Assembly: GCA_027081115.1 (NCBI GenBank) | Contig: JALWLD010000012.1 | Location: 62,001 to 126,000, forward strand | Direction of reading: 5' to 3' | Source: Sulfurovum sp. | Lineage (GTDB): Bacteria > Campylobacterota > Campylobacteria > Campylobacterales > Sulfurovaceae | DNA length: 64,000 nucleotides | The notes under the pieces: model-generated | Databases searched by the model: none | Told to the model about the DNA's origin: nothing | What the model saw: only the letters and a program-made list of their open reading frames with translations | Translations under genes and position numbers: made by a program | Shown here: one piece after another, positions 55,048 to 63,155 of the stretch | How the letters are laid out: each line of letters opens with the position of its first letter | How positions within the stretch are numbered: the first letter of the stretch is position 1

Positions 55048-55908
55048 ATGATTATCGATAATTTGGCGGAATTCGCTTCGAAGAAGTTCGGTCAGAACTT
55101 TTTAAAAAATGATGTCTACCTACACAAAATCGTCCAAGCGATGCCCAATGACAACCTTAAAGTTGCAGAAATTGGGCCTGGCTTAGGTGATTTAACCAAA
55201 GAGCTTGTAAAAGCTAGAAATGTCACAGCATTTGAGGTTGATAAAAGATTATGCGAGCATCTTACAACAGAGTTTGAAATACCCATCCACAACGGGAATT
55301 TTGAGCTACGTTGCGGAGATGTGCTTGAGCGTTGGGAGTCGGGGAGTCTGCTAGATGAGCCTTATCATCTGGTAGCCAACCTGCCCTATTATATTGCAAC
55401 CAATATCATTTTAAAAGCATTTAGAGATGAACAGTGCCGGTCTATACTGGTCATGGTTCAAAAAGAAGTGGCCGTAAAGTTTGCAGCAGTAGCAAAGCAG
55501 AAAGAATTTTCTGCACTCTCTGTCCTTGCAACCAGCGTAGGAAAGGCAACACTCTGTTTTGAGGTTGAGCCCGAAGCATTTGTTCCTCCGCCAAACGTCA
55601 CTTCTGCCGTGCTTTTAATAGAAAAAGAGCGTTCCAGAGACGATGAAAAGTTTGAATCTTTCTTGAAAATTGCCTTTCAGCAACCAAGAAAAAAACTCTC
55701 TAAAAATCTCATGGCGGCCTTTTCCAAAGATATTGTCAATCAAACCTTCGTAAAACTAGAGCTTGACTCCAACTTGCGACCTCATGAAGCTGAGACATCT
55801 ATTTATCATCACATATATAATGAATTAAAGGATAATTTAGATGGAAAGCAACAAAACAAACAACGAAAACTCTCAAAATCAAGGGACAAAAACACCCGAC
55901 AACAATAA
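55048..55908 (+). CDS. ksgA: 16S rRNA dimethyladenosine transferase
   Basis: 286 residues. KKFGQNFL at the start binds RNA, VAEIGPGLGDLTKEL binds SAM, and NLPYYIATNI is the catalytic NLPY motif. It dimethylates A1518 and A1519 of 16S rRNA. The last 23 residues (starting near DGKQQNKQ) form a basic Lys/Arg/Gln tail read from DNA that also encodes, in another frame, the start of RNase J. Confidence 0.96.
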   Translation: MIIDNLAEFASKKFGQNFLKNDVYLHKIVQAMPNDNLKVAEIGPGLGDLTKELVKARNVTAFEVDKRLCEHLTTEFEIPIHNGNFELRCGDVLERWESGSLLDEPYHLVANLPYYIATNIILKAFRDEQCRSILVMVQKEVAVKFAAVAKQKEFSALSVLATSVGKATLCFEVEPEAFVPPPNVTSAVLLIEKERSRDDEKFESFLKIAFQQPRKKLSKNLMAAFSKDIVNQTFVKLELDSNLRPHEAETSIYHHIYNELKDNLDGKQQNKQRKLSKSRDKNTRQQ

Positions 55909-57997
55909 ATCAAACTCACAAACCAGAGAGAGAAGACCAAACCCTCATAGACAAAACAATAACCCTAATAAACAGGGACAAAGCAACGAAAACAGACAAA
56001 ATAACCAGTCTAACAATGCCAACAGGAAGCCTAACCCCAATAAAAAACCTAACCCCAACAAAGAAGTAAATGGGAATGTTCAGGAAAAAGAGGTTAACGG
56101 TAACAGAAAACCGAACAACAATCAAAACAGAAATAACAATAACAACCAAAATAGAAAACCAAACCCTAACGGAAAACAGAACAACAGACCTAACAACAGT
56201 AAAAATGCGGGGAACAAAAACCGAGGTAGAAAAAAGAATGTAACCACTGTCAATGATACGATGAGAGCTTCTATTGAGGAAAATGCTCGCGTGAAAGATG
56301 CTACCATGAATCCATGGAAGCAGATAGATATATCAAGTAAAGGGAAAGTACGTTTCACACCACTGGGTGGACTAGGTGAGATCGGTGGTAACATGGCTGT
56401 TCTCGAGACAGAAACCACTGCTATCATTATTGATGTCGGTATGTCTTTCCCCGATGAGACTATGCATGGTGTAGACATCCTGGTACCTGATTTCTCTTAC
56501 TTGCATACACTTAAAGACAAAAAAGTATTTGTCATCATTACACATGGTCATGAAGACCATATTGGTGCTATGCCATACCTCTTTAAAGAGTTAAAGTTTC
56601 CTATCTATGCAACACCACTTGCACTTGCTATGATCGAGAACAAATTTAATGAACATGGACTCAAAGCAGATACAAAATACTTTAACTTTGTCACCATTAG
56701 AAAGCAGTATCAGATTGGGGACATGAAAATTGAGTGGATGCACAACACGCACTCTATTATTGATGCTTGTTCTTTGGCTATTGAAACACCTGCGGGAACC
56801 ATCATTCACACCGCAGACTTCAAGATCGACCATACACCGGTAGATGGGTACACCATGGACCTTCATCGTTATGCCTACTATGGTTCTAAGGGAGTCTTGT
56901 GTCTCTTCTCTGACTCAACAAACTCTCATAACCCCGGCTTTACTAAGAGTGAAACTGTCGTTGGTAAAACCTTTGACACACTCTTTGATCTTGCAAAAGG
57001 AAGAGTGATCATGTCAACCTTCTCATCTAACGTACACCGTATCTTCCAGGCTATGGAAAGAGGCGTGAAACATGGAAGAAAGATATGTGTAATTGGTCGT
57101 TCTATGGAGAGAAACGTTGAGACAAACCGTGCCCTTGGCTTTGTAGACATTGATGACAAGCATTTCATTGAAGTACATGAAGTACCGAAGTATTCAGACA
57201 ATGAAATACTCATCGTAACAACGGGTTCACAAGGTGAGACTATGGCTGCCTTGAACCGCATGGCCACTGATGAGCACAGACACATCAAGCTTAAGCCTTC
57301 AGATACTGTTATTATCTCAGCATCAGCTATTCCAGGAAATGAAGGGTCTGTTTCCAAACTAATGAACCTACTTGTCAAAGCGGGTGTAACTGTACGATAT
57401 AGAGAATTTTCAGATATTCATGTCTCGGGTCACGCAGCACAAGAGGAACAAAAGCTTATCTTGAGACTGATCCAGCCTAAGTTCTTCCTGCCTGTACACG
57501 GTGAGTATAATCATATTGCCAAGCATGCACAGACAGCAATCAGTTGTGGTGTTGACAAGCGAAATATCTTACTTATGTCAGACGGTGACCAGGTAGAGAT
57601 CACGCCTAAGTTCATCAAAAAAGTAAAAACAGTCAAGAGTGGTAAAACCTACATTGATAACCAGAACAACATGACCATTGAAAATGATGTTGTACTTGAC
57701 AGACAAAAACTTGCAGAAGACGGAATCATCAACATTGTGGCACAAATTGCACAAAGCAACCAGAAAATGGTCGGTAAACCGGTCATCTCTACACATGGTC
57801 TTGTTTCAGACAAAGAGATTAAGAAGTTTACAAAAGAGATCGAAGTCTTACTTGAGACATTCCTACTCAACACGAAACCCGAAGCACTGAAGGATCACAG
57901 AATCATAGAAAATGACATTAGAGCTATCGTCCGTAAACATGTGGTAAGAACAAAAAAGAGATACCCACTTATCATTCCTACAATCTTCATTGTATAA
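55841..57997 (+). CDS. rnj: Ribonuclease J with low-complexity N-terminal extension
   Basis: 718 residues. Residues 1 to about 140 are low-complexity Asn/Lys/Gln/Arg/Pro; the metallo-beta-lactamase domain starts near 160 (VRFTPLGGLGEIGGNM). ITHGHEDHIGA (near 233) gives the metal ligands, and HVSGHAAQEEQK and LPVHGEY are the beta-CASP and final His motifs. It is the 5'-3' exo- and endoribonuclease that degrades mRNA in Campylobacterota; Helicobacter RNase J has a similar extension. ATG 55841 has AAGGAT upstream and overlaps ksgA by 68 bases in a different frame. Confidence 0.95.
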   Translation: MESNKTNNENSQNQGTKTPDNNKSNSQTRERRPNPHRQNNNPNKQGQSNENRQNNQSNNANRKPNPNKKPNPNKEVNGNVQEKEVNGNRKPNNNQNRNNNNNQNRKPNPNGKQNNRPNNSKNAGNKNRGRKKNVTTVNDTMRASIEENARVKDATMNPWKQIDISSKGKVRFTPLGGLGEIGGNMAVLETETTAIIIDVGMSFPDETMHGVDILVPDFSYLHTLKDKKVFVIITHGHEDHIGAMPYLFKELKFPIYATPLALAMIENKFNEHGLKADTKYFNFVTIRKQYQIGDMKIEWMHNTHSIIDACSLAIETPAGTIIHTADFKIDHTPVDGYTMDLHRYAYYGSKGVLCLFSDSTNSHNPGFTKSETVVGKTFDTLFDLAKGRVIMSTFSSNVHRIFQAMERGVKHGRKICVIGRSMERNVETNRALGFVDIDDKHFIEVHEVPKYSDNEILIVTTGSQGETMAALNRMATDEHRHIKLKPSDTVIISASAIPGNEGSVSKLMNLLVKAGVTVRYREFSDIHVSGHAAQEEQKLILRLIQPKFFLPVHGEYNHIAKHAQTAISCGVDKRNILLMSDGDQVEITPKFIKKVKTVKSGKTYIDNQNNMTIENDVVLDRQKLAEDGIINIVAQIAQSNQKMVGKPVISTHGLVSDKEIKKFTKEIEVLLETFLLNTKPEALKDHRIIENDIRAIVRKHVVRTKKRYPLIIPTIFIV

Positions 57998-58004
57998 ATG
58001 ATAC

Positions 58005-58033
58005 ATATGTCGGGGCAACCAGTCCCGACATAT
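58005..58033. repeat. Strong GC-rich hairpin after rnj
   Basis: ATATGTCGGG (58005-58014) and CCCGACATAT (58024-58033) pair perfectly over 10 bp with a 9-base loop, seven bases after the rnj stop. No T-run follows, so it is not a classical terminator; it may protect or mark the rnj mRNA end. Confidence 0.65.
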
Positions 58034-58062
58034 ACAGATACACATCCTCCCCGCAAATATGC

Positions 58063-58068
58063 TATAAT
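58063..58068 (+). promoter_or_regulatory. Extended -10 promoter of kpsF
   Basis: TATGCTATAAT includes TATAAT (58063-58068) with the TGC extension, 29 bp before the kpsF ATG. The -35 is not distinct. Confidence 0.6.
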
Positions 58069-58097
58069 CTCACAACAAAACCTTAAAAAGACAGACA

Positions 58098-59066
58098 ATG
58101 GATCTCATAAAAATTGCACAAAAAACTTTTCATATTGAAGCTGATGCCCTACACAAAGCGGCAGAACGTCTCGATGGAAACTTTTTAGAAGCCATAGAAC
58201 TCATTATGGATACTAAAGGCAAACTTATCATCACAGGTGTAGGGAAATCCGGTCTTGTTGGAGCAAAAATGGCAGCTACCTTCGCCAGTACCGGTACCTC
58301 TTCTTTCTTTTTGCATCCTACAGAGGCTCTACATGGTGACTTGGGTATGATAGGAAAAGAAGATGCACTTTTGGCTATCAGCAGCTCAGGAGAGAGTGAG
58401 GAGTTGACCAAGATTCTTCCACATATCAAACGTTTTGACATTCCTCTCATAGGTCTAACCTCTCAAAAAAAGTCCTCTTTAGGGCGTTATGCAGATGTCT
58501 TTTTGGATATCTCAGTAGAAAAAGAGGCCTGCCCTCTTAACACTGCCCCTACAACTTCTACAACCCTTACTATGGCACTGGGTGATGCTCTAGCCATAGC
58601 ATTGATGGAAAAACGTGGGTTTCAAAAAGAGGATTTTGCTTCATTTCATCCCGGTGGTTCATTAGGGAAAAAGCTCTTTATTAGAATCAAAGACCTTATG
58701 AGGACCAAGGAGCTGCCTATTATCTCTGAAGATACTACACTCAAAGAAGCCGTAGTAAACATGAGTGAGGGTAAACTGGGTACCGTACTGATTGTCGACA
58801 AAGAAGAAAAGTTTACTGCCCTGCTAAGTGATGGAGACTTGAGACGTGCATTAATGCAAGAGGGCTTCAGTATGGACCATTTGGCTATAACATATGCAAG
58901 TAAAAATCCCAAAAGTTACCATAACACAGAACTGCTTGCCTCAGAAGCACTTGAGATCATAGAAAATGATCGTATACAACTTCTGCCCATTACCAATACA
59001 GACAAAAAAATTATCGGTGTATTACATATACATGACTTGATAAACGCGGGTATTAAAAGTACCTAA
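58098..59066 (+). CDS. kpsF: Arabinose-5-phosphate isomerase (KdsD/KpsF)
   Basis: 322 residues: an SIS domain (about 30-190) with ITGVGKSGLVGAKMAATFASTG (key piece GKSGLVGAKMA) and SSSGESEELTK, then two CBS domains (about 205-320). It interconverts ribulose 5-phosphate and arabinose 5-phosphate, the first step to Kdo for lipopolysaccharide. Followed by rluB, 27 bases on. Standard length and all active-site loops intact. Confidence 0.94.
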   Translation: MDLIKIAQKTFHIEADALHKAAERLDGNFLEAIELIMDTKGKLIITGVGKSGLVGAKMAATFASTGTSSFFLHPTEALHGDLGMIGKEDALLAISSSGESEELTKILPHIKRFDIPLIGLTSQKKSSLGRYADVFLDISVEKEACPLNTAPTTSTTLTMALGDALAIALMEKRGFQKEDFASFHPGGSLGKKLFIRIKDLMRTKELPIISEDTTLKEAVVNMSEGKLGTVLIVDKEEKFTALLSDGDLRRALMQEGFSMDHLAITYASKNPKSYHNTELLASEALEIIENDRIQLLPITNTDKKIIGVLHIHDLINAGIKST

Positions 59067-59093
59067 GCACACGAAAATATAAAACGGAAACAG

Positions 59094-59972
59094 ATGAGAC
59101 TAAACAAATATATATCACACAACACACGCTACTCAAGAAGAGAAGCAGATGCACTTATTGAGGCAGGAGAAGTCAGTATAGACAAAAAAACCATACGTGA
59201 ATTTGGTTATGATGTACAAGATGAAGACCGAGTCTTTGTCAAAGGCAAGCTGGTTAAACCCAGTAATGAGCTGACTATCATCGTATACAACAAACCTAAA
59301 GGTACCCTTGTCACAAAAAAAGATGACAGAGGCCGTACCACTATCTACCATAAACTTCCAGGCAAATTTAGACACTTTGTGCCTGTAGGTAGGCTCGACT
59401 ATGCCTCAGAAGGTATTTTACTGCTTACGGACACACCAGAAGTCGCTACTGCGCTTATGGAGAGTTCTCTAGATCGTACCTATAACCTCAAAATAGACAA
59501 ACCTGTCTCCGAGGAGATGATAACTGCCATGAAAGAGGGACTAGTTTTGGAAGATGCACGTGCCGGTGCTCATGAAAAATCAAAGATTTACTCCATGGAA
59601 TTTGCCCCTTTTGCAGGTTTTGAGATTAGGTCTGAAGGCAAAAATTTTACCAAGCTTCGTGTAACCATCACGGAGGGTAAAAACCGTGAACTAAGACGTT
59701 TTTTTGCCCACTTTGAAGCCAAAGTACTAGACTTGAAACGTGTCTCTTTTGGAGGTATTGACCTGAACAACCTCCCCACCAATAAAACACGTTTTTTTAC
59801 CAGACGTGAATATGATGATGTACACCAATTTATGAAACGCAGAAAAGCCAATGCCAAAGCCGAAATTCTCAACAAGGCCAATTCTCAAAAACAAGAAGAA
59901 GAAAATCTTAAAGAGAAAGAGTACCTAAAGAGAAAAGCCGAAAATGAAAAAAAGTTCAAAAAAAGAGATTGA
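59094..59972 (+). CDS. rluB: RluB/RsuA-family pseudouridine synthase
   Basis: 292 residues. The S4 domain is MRLNKYISHNTRYSRREADALI (key piece RYSRREADALI), the catalytic Asp is in VGRLDYASEGILLLT near 102, and GKNRELRRFFAHF near 196 binds RNA. It ends in about 50 residues rich in Lys, Glu and Asn, a charged helix not needed by the family core. It probably modifies 23S rRNA; the exact position is not known. It is followed three bases later by rarA. Confidence 0.92.
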   Translation: MRLNKYISHNTRYSRREADALIEAGEVSIDKKTIREFGYDVQDEDRVFVKGKLVKPSNELTIIVYNKPKGTLVTKKDDRGRTTIYHKLPGKFRHFVPVGRLDYASEGILLLTDTPEVATALMESSLDRTYNLKIDKPVSEEMITAMKEGLVLEDARAGAHEKSKIYSMEFAPFAGFEIRSEGKNFTKLRVTITEGKNRELRRFFAHFEAKVLDLKRVSFGGIDLNNLPTNKTRFFTRREYDDVHQFMKRRKANAKAEILNKANSQKQEEENLKEKEYLKRKAENEKKFKKRD

Positions 59973-59975
59973 TTT

Positions 59976-61163
59976 TTGGCTAATTTTGCACTAAAATACC
60001 GTCCAAAGAGACTAAATGAGATTGTAGGGCAGAGACATCTTCTGGGTGAAGGTGTGGTACTACAAAAACTCATAGAGTCAGATACACTCTCCCACACCTT
60101 TTTTTACGGGCCTCCCGGATGTGGAAAAACTACCCTGGCCCGTATTATTGCCTCCGAACTAAAAAGACCCTTTTATGAAATGAACGCTACGTCCTTAAAG
60201 ATTGAAAATCTGAGAAAGATCTTTAAAGAATACAACAATGCCCTGCAAAAACCTCTCATATTTATTGACGAAGTACATAGACTAAGTAAAAACCAACAAG
60301 AAGCACTACTGCCATTTATGGAAAACCATGCAGCGCTTATTATAGGGGCATCTACGGAGAATCCCTACTACTCGCTGACCGCTGCCATGCGTTCTCGTTC
60401 CCATCTTTTTGAACTGCATGCTATTGATACAAAAGAGATGTCAACATACCTTGATAATATCATCTCTCTTGAAACACTGAATGTAACAGAAGATGGCAAG
60501 GAGTATTTGGTCTTTTCCAGTGGAGGAGATGTAAGGGCAATGCTCAATTTGTTAGAGAGTGCACAAGCCGTATCAACACAGATCACGATGGAAACACTCA
60601 AACAGATACGGCCACATGCCATGCAGGCCGGCTCATCAGAGAGCGAAAGTCACTATGAATTGACCTCGGCTATGATCAAAAGTATCAGGGGGTCAGATAT
60701 CGATGCTTCCGTCTATTACCTCGCAAGACTTGTAGATGGAGGAGAACCTGCTGAATTCATTGCCAGACGTTTGACTATCCTTGCCAGTGAAGATATCGGC
60801 AATGCAAACCCCCCTGCCCTTAACCTGGCAAGCTCCACACTCAATATTGTGAAACATATCGGCTACCCAGAAGCAAGGATTTCTCTTTCACAACTTGTCA
60901 TCTATCTGGCCTCATCTCCTAAATCAAATGCTGCATACATGGCTATAAACAATGCATTAAAGGTCATCAAAGAGGGAGAGATATACCCTATCCCCTCCCA
61001 CATTAAAACACATGCCAAAACCTATCTCTACCCTCATGATCATGGAGGCTGGGTTAAACAGTCCTATCTCTTCAAGCCTTTACATTTTTATGAGACAAAA
61101 CAGATAGGGTTTGAAAAAACTCTTTATCAGTGGCATGAGAAAATCATCACACTAAAATCTTAA
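59976..61163 (+). CDS. rarA: Replication-associated recombination protein RarA (MgsA)
   Basis: 395 residues, a clamp-loader-type AAA+ ATPase. Walker A is GPPGCGKTTL, Walker B IFIDEVHRL, sensor 1 GASTENP; the C-terminal tetramerisation domain starts near 250 (ARRLTILASEDIGNANP) and ends YLYPHDHGGWVKQSY. It acts at stalled replication forks. The start is TTG at 59976, three bases after the rluB stop, so translation is likely coupled. Confidence 0.93.
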   Translation: MANFALKYRPKRLNEIVGQRHLLGEGVVLQKLIESDTLSHTFFYGPPGCGKTTLARIIASELKRPFYEMNATSLKIENLRKIFKEYNNALQKPLIFIDEVHRLSKNQQEALLPFMENHAALIIGASTENPYYSLTAAMRSRSHLFELHAIDTKEMSTYLDNIISLETLNVTEDGKEYLVFSSGGDVRAMLNLLESAQAVSTQITMETLKQIRPHAMQAGSSESESHYELTSAMIKSIRGSDIDASVYYLARLVDGGEPAEFIARRLTILASEDIGNANPPALNLASSTLNIVKHIGYPEARISLSQLVIYLASSPKSNAAYMAINNALKVIKEGEIYPIPSHIKTHAKTYLYPHDHGGWVKQSYLFKPLHFYETKQIGFEKTLYQWHEKIITLKS

Positions 61164-61221
61164 AACTTTTCATTCACTCTTCTATGTTACAATCTTAAAA
61201 TTATTCATAAAAAGGAAATAT

Positions 61222-61932
61222 ATGACATTAACAAAACCAATTCTCACGGCAACAATAGCTACCTATTTATTGACCGGGTGCTACAATGAACCTGGACTGG
61301 TACAAGACAATAGTAATTCGCGTACAGCTACAGGTGTAGCAGCAGGCGCATTGGCAGGCTCAATGATAGGATACAATACAGGAAGTCATGATGCGAAATC
61401 TGCACTTGTCGGTGGGTTACTTGGTGCTGCTGTAGGTGGTGCAGTAGGCTATAGCATGGACCAACAGGCAAATGAGATTGCCAATGCTCTTGGAACGGGA
61501 GTTAACAATGATCCTCTTGCTCCATTGGATCCCAATAGAGAGATCATCGTTTCAAAAAGCAATGACTATGTAAAAATTATGTTTAGAGACCCAATGATGT
61601 TTGCTACAGATTCAGCAAAACTACAACCGCGTGCTAAAAATAAAGTGCTAAAAGTCGCACAAGTTCTAAGAAACTACCCGCAAACTACTGTTGCTGTTGC
61701 AGGTTTTACCGACAATCAGGGTTCTTATGCATACAATCAGAAACTTTCTCAAAAAAGAGCTGATACAGTAGGTCGTCTACTGACAATAAATGGAAACTAC
61801 CCGCTCGTAAGAGGCTGTTCTTATGATAAAGCAATTGTCGCAAATGACAATAGTAAAAACAGGGCACTCAACAGACGTGTCGAGGTCTATCTCTATTCCG
61901 ATAGAAATAAAATGGCTGACCCTTGCCAATAA
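61222..61932 (+). CDS. OmpA-family lipoprotein with glycine-zipper region
   Basis: 236 residues. The lipobox LLTGC ends the signal peptide. Residues about 40-90 are a Gly/Ala-rich glycine zipper (AAGALAGSMIGYNTG, GGLLGAAVGGAVGYS), as in SlyB/OmpA-like proteins. The C-terminal OmpA domain includes GFTDNQGSYAYNQKLSQKRA near 160, which binds peptidoglycan. It probably links the outer membrane to the cell wall. AAAAGGAAATAT precedes the ATG. Confidence 0.9.
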   Translation: MTLTKPILTATIATYLLTGCYNEPGLVQDNSNSRTATGVAAGALAGSMIGYNTGSHDAKSALVGGLLGAAVGGAVGYSMDQQANEIANALGTGVNNDPLAPLDPNREIIVSKSNDYVKIMFRDPMMFATDSAKLQPRAKNKVLKVAQVLRNYPQTTVAVAGFTDNQGSYAYNQKLSQKRADTVGRLLTINGNYPLVRGCSYDKAIVANDNSKNRALNRRVEVYLYSDRNKMADPCQ

Positions 61933-61948
61933 GGTAAAAATAGCATAT

Positions 61949-62362
61949 TTATTTGATTGAGCTAAGTGCTTGCTTGGCTTGATCTTGTGTCATTGTACCA
62001 CTAAAAAATTTATCTTCTACATCTTTCAGCTGAGCATGAAGCTTAACACTTAAAACATCGCCGTTAATCTGTTCATCAATAAACATTTTCATTTGTCCAA
62101 AATCAGGGAAAAGTGTTAAATACTCATCTTTTAGTTTTCCCTCATTCCATGCAGCAACTTGAGTTTCCCCATCTACTCCTAAAAGATTCAAAACATTACG
62201 CCCTACACTGTCTACACCAACATATTTATCATATTTGTGTTCCTCTGTGTACGCCTGATTCGCATATTTATCATCTTCAGCTTGAATATCACCCACAAAG
62301 TGTGTTACAAAGTAAAGAAATCCTATACCTATAGCAACAAATACAAGAAAAGTCTTATCCAT
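61949..62362 (-). CDS. Hypothetical single-pass membrane protein
   Basis: 137 residues from ATG 62362, with GAGGA eight bases upstream; an ATG at 62377 is the longer alternative. One hydrophobic helix at residues 3-22 is followed by a soluble, acidic, mostly helical domain, probably periplasmic. An AATAATGATTATTAT stretch upstream resembles a weak Fur-type box. No family recognised. It converges on the OmpA lipoprotein gene. Confidence 0.7.
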   Translation of the reverse strand: MDKTFLVFVAIGIGFLYFVTHFVGDIQAEDDKYANQAYTEEHKYDKYVGVDSVGRNVLNLLGVDGETQVAAWNEGKLKDEYLTLFPDFGQMKMFIDEQINGDVLSVKLHAQLKDVEDKFFSGTMTQDQAKQALSSIK

Positions 62363-62468
62363 ACTAAACATCCTCACTATTTTAATAATGATTATTATAC
62401 TGTGTTTTTGAAAGATTTAGATTGTTAATAAAAAAGTTTGATTGTTTGTGTAAATACACACTAGTAGA

Positions 62469-62553
62469 TGGTGCGGATGAGAGGACTCGAACCTCCACGC
62501 CGTGAAGCACCAGATCCTAAGTCTGGCGTGTATACCAATTTCACCACATCCGC
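62469..62553 (-). tRNA. tRNA-Leu (anticodon TAG)
   Basis: Minus-strand cloverleaf with acceptor GCGGATG/CATCCGC, anticodon stem CCAGA/TCTGG around CTTAGGA (TAG), a long variable arm and T arm GGTTCGAGTCC. Encoded CCA follows the discriminator A. Last of the tRNA operon. Confidence 0.93.
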
Positions 62554-62590
62554 ATATAAATAACATTTTACCTAAAACAATGTTAAAAGG

Positions 62591-62667
62591 TGGTACACCC
62601 GTCAGGATTCGAACCTGAGACCGCCCGCTTAGAAGGCGGGTGCTCTATCCAGCTGAGCTACGAGTGC
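62591..62667 (-). tRNA. tRNA-Arg (anticodon TCT)
   Basis: Acceptor GCACTCG/CGGGTGT (with G-U wobble), anticodon loop CTTCTAA between CCCGC and GCGGG, and T loop GGTTCGAATCC. CCA is encoded. Confidence 0.93.
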
Positions 62668-62686
62668 ACATATATAGTTCTAATGT

Positions 62687-62763
62687 TGGTACGCCTGAGA
62701 GGACTCGAACCTCTAACCCTCAGATCCGAAGTCTGATGCTCTATCCAATTGAGCCACAAGCGC
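62687..62763 (-). tRNA. tRNA-Arg (anticodon TCG)
   Basis: Acceptor GCGCTTG/CAGGCGT, anticodon loop CTTCGGA between TCAGA and TCTGA, T loop GGTTCGAGTCC. CCA is encoded. Resembles the adjacent tRNA-Arg(TCT) in the D arm but not in the anticodon stem. Confidence 0.92.
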
Positions 62764-62798
62764 TTCTTCGTTAGGGTGGTTCCCAATCATCTTACCAA

Positions 62799-62875
62799 TG
62801 GGGTGGGCGACGGGACTCGAACCCGCGACAACCAGTACCACAAACTGGCGCTCTACCAACTGAACTACGCCCACC
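62799..62875 (-). tRNA. tRNA-His (anticodon GTG)
   Basis: Acceptor GTGGGCG/CGCCCAC with the extra 5' G (G-1, position 62875) opposite C73, the identity mark of tRNA-His. Anticodon loop TTGTGGT between CCAGT and ACTGG. CCA is encoded. Confidence 0.95.
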
Positions 62876-62924
62876 ATAATTTTATGAAAGTTACATTATT
62901 ACTATATGATTTTAAATATCTAAA

Positions 62925-63001
62925 TGGTCGGAGTGAAAGGACTCGAACCTTCGACCCCCTGGTCCCAAACCAGGTGCGCTACCAGACTGCGCTACACTCC
63001 G
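62925..63001 (-). tRNA. tRNA-Pro (anticodon TGG)
   Basis: Acceptor CGGAGTG/CACTCCG, anticodon loop TTTGGGA between CCTGG and CCAGG, T loop GGTTCGAGTCC. CCA is encoded. First in the tRNA operon, starting about 25 bases after the likely transcription start. Confidence 0.95.
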
Positions 63002-63033
63002 TACAAATTACATCAGATGTAAAATGGAGTGCA

Positions 63034-63062
63034 ATTATAGTCAAAAGGTTTCTATTTGTCAA
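63034..63062 (-). promoter_or_regulatory. Consensus sigma-70 promoter of the tRNA operon
   Basis: On the minus strand TTGACA (63062-63057) and TATAAT (63039-63034) match the consensus perfectly with a 17-bp spacer, just upstream of tRNA-Pro. This is the strongest promoter in the window. Confidence 0.9.
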
Positions 63063-63121
63063 TAGAGATTGTAAAAAAAATAAAAATTTTCTATTTTTCG
63101 CCTATTTTAGGGCTTTATGTG

Positions 63122-63127
63122 TATAAT
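63122..63127 (+). promoter_or_regulatory. Extended -10 of the symporter gene
   Basis: TGTGTATAAT includes TATAAT at 63122-63127, 29 bp before the symporter ATG. No clear -35 is present; TTTTTCGCC-type T-rich DNA lies upstream. Confidence 0.55.
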
Positions 63128-63155
63128 CTTTTAACTTAAACTATAGGAATTACAA

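Noticed and set aside
55916-56478. Minus-strand open frames opposite the start of RNase J
   Set aside because: Antisense of the Asn/Lys-rich extension; hydrophobic only because of the base bias.
62749-63126. 125-residue open frame across the tRNA cluster
   Set aside because: Covers three clear tRNA genes, so it cannot be a real protein gene.
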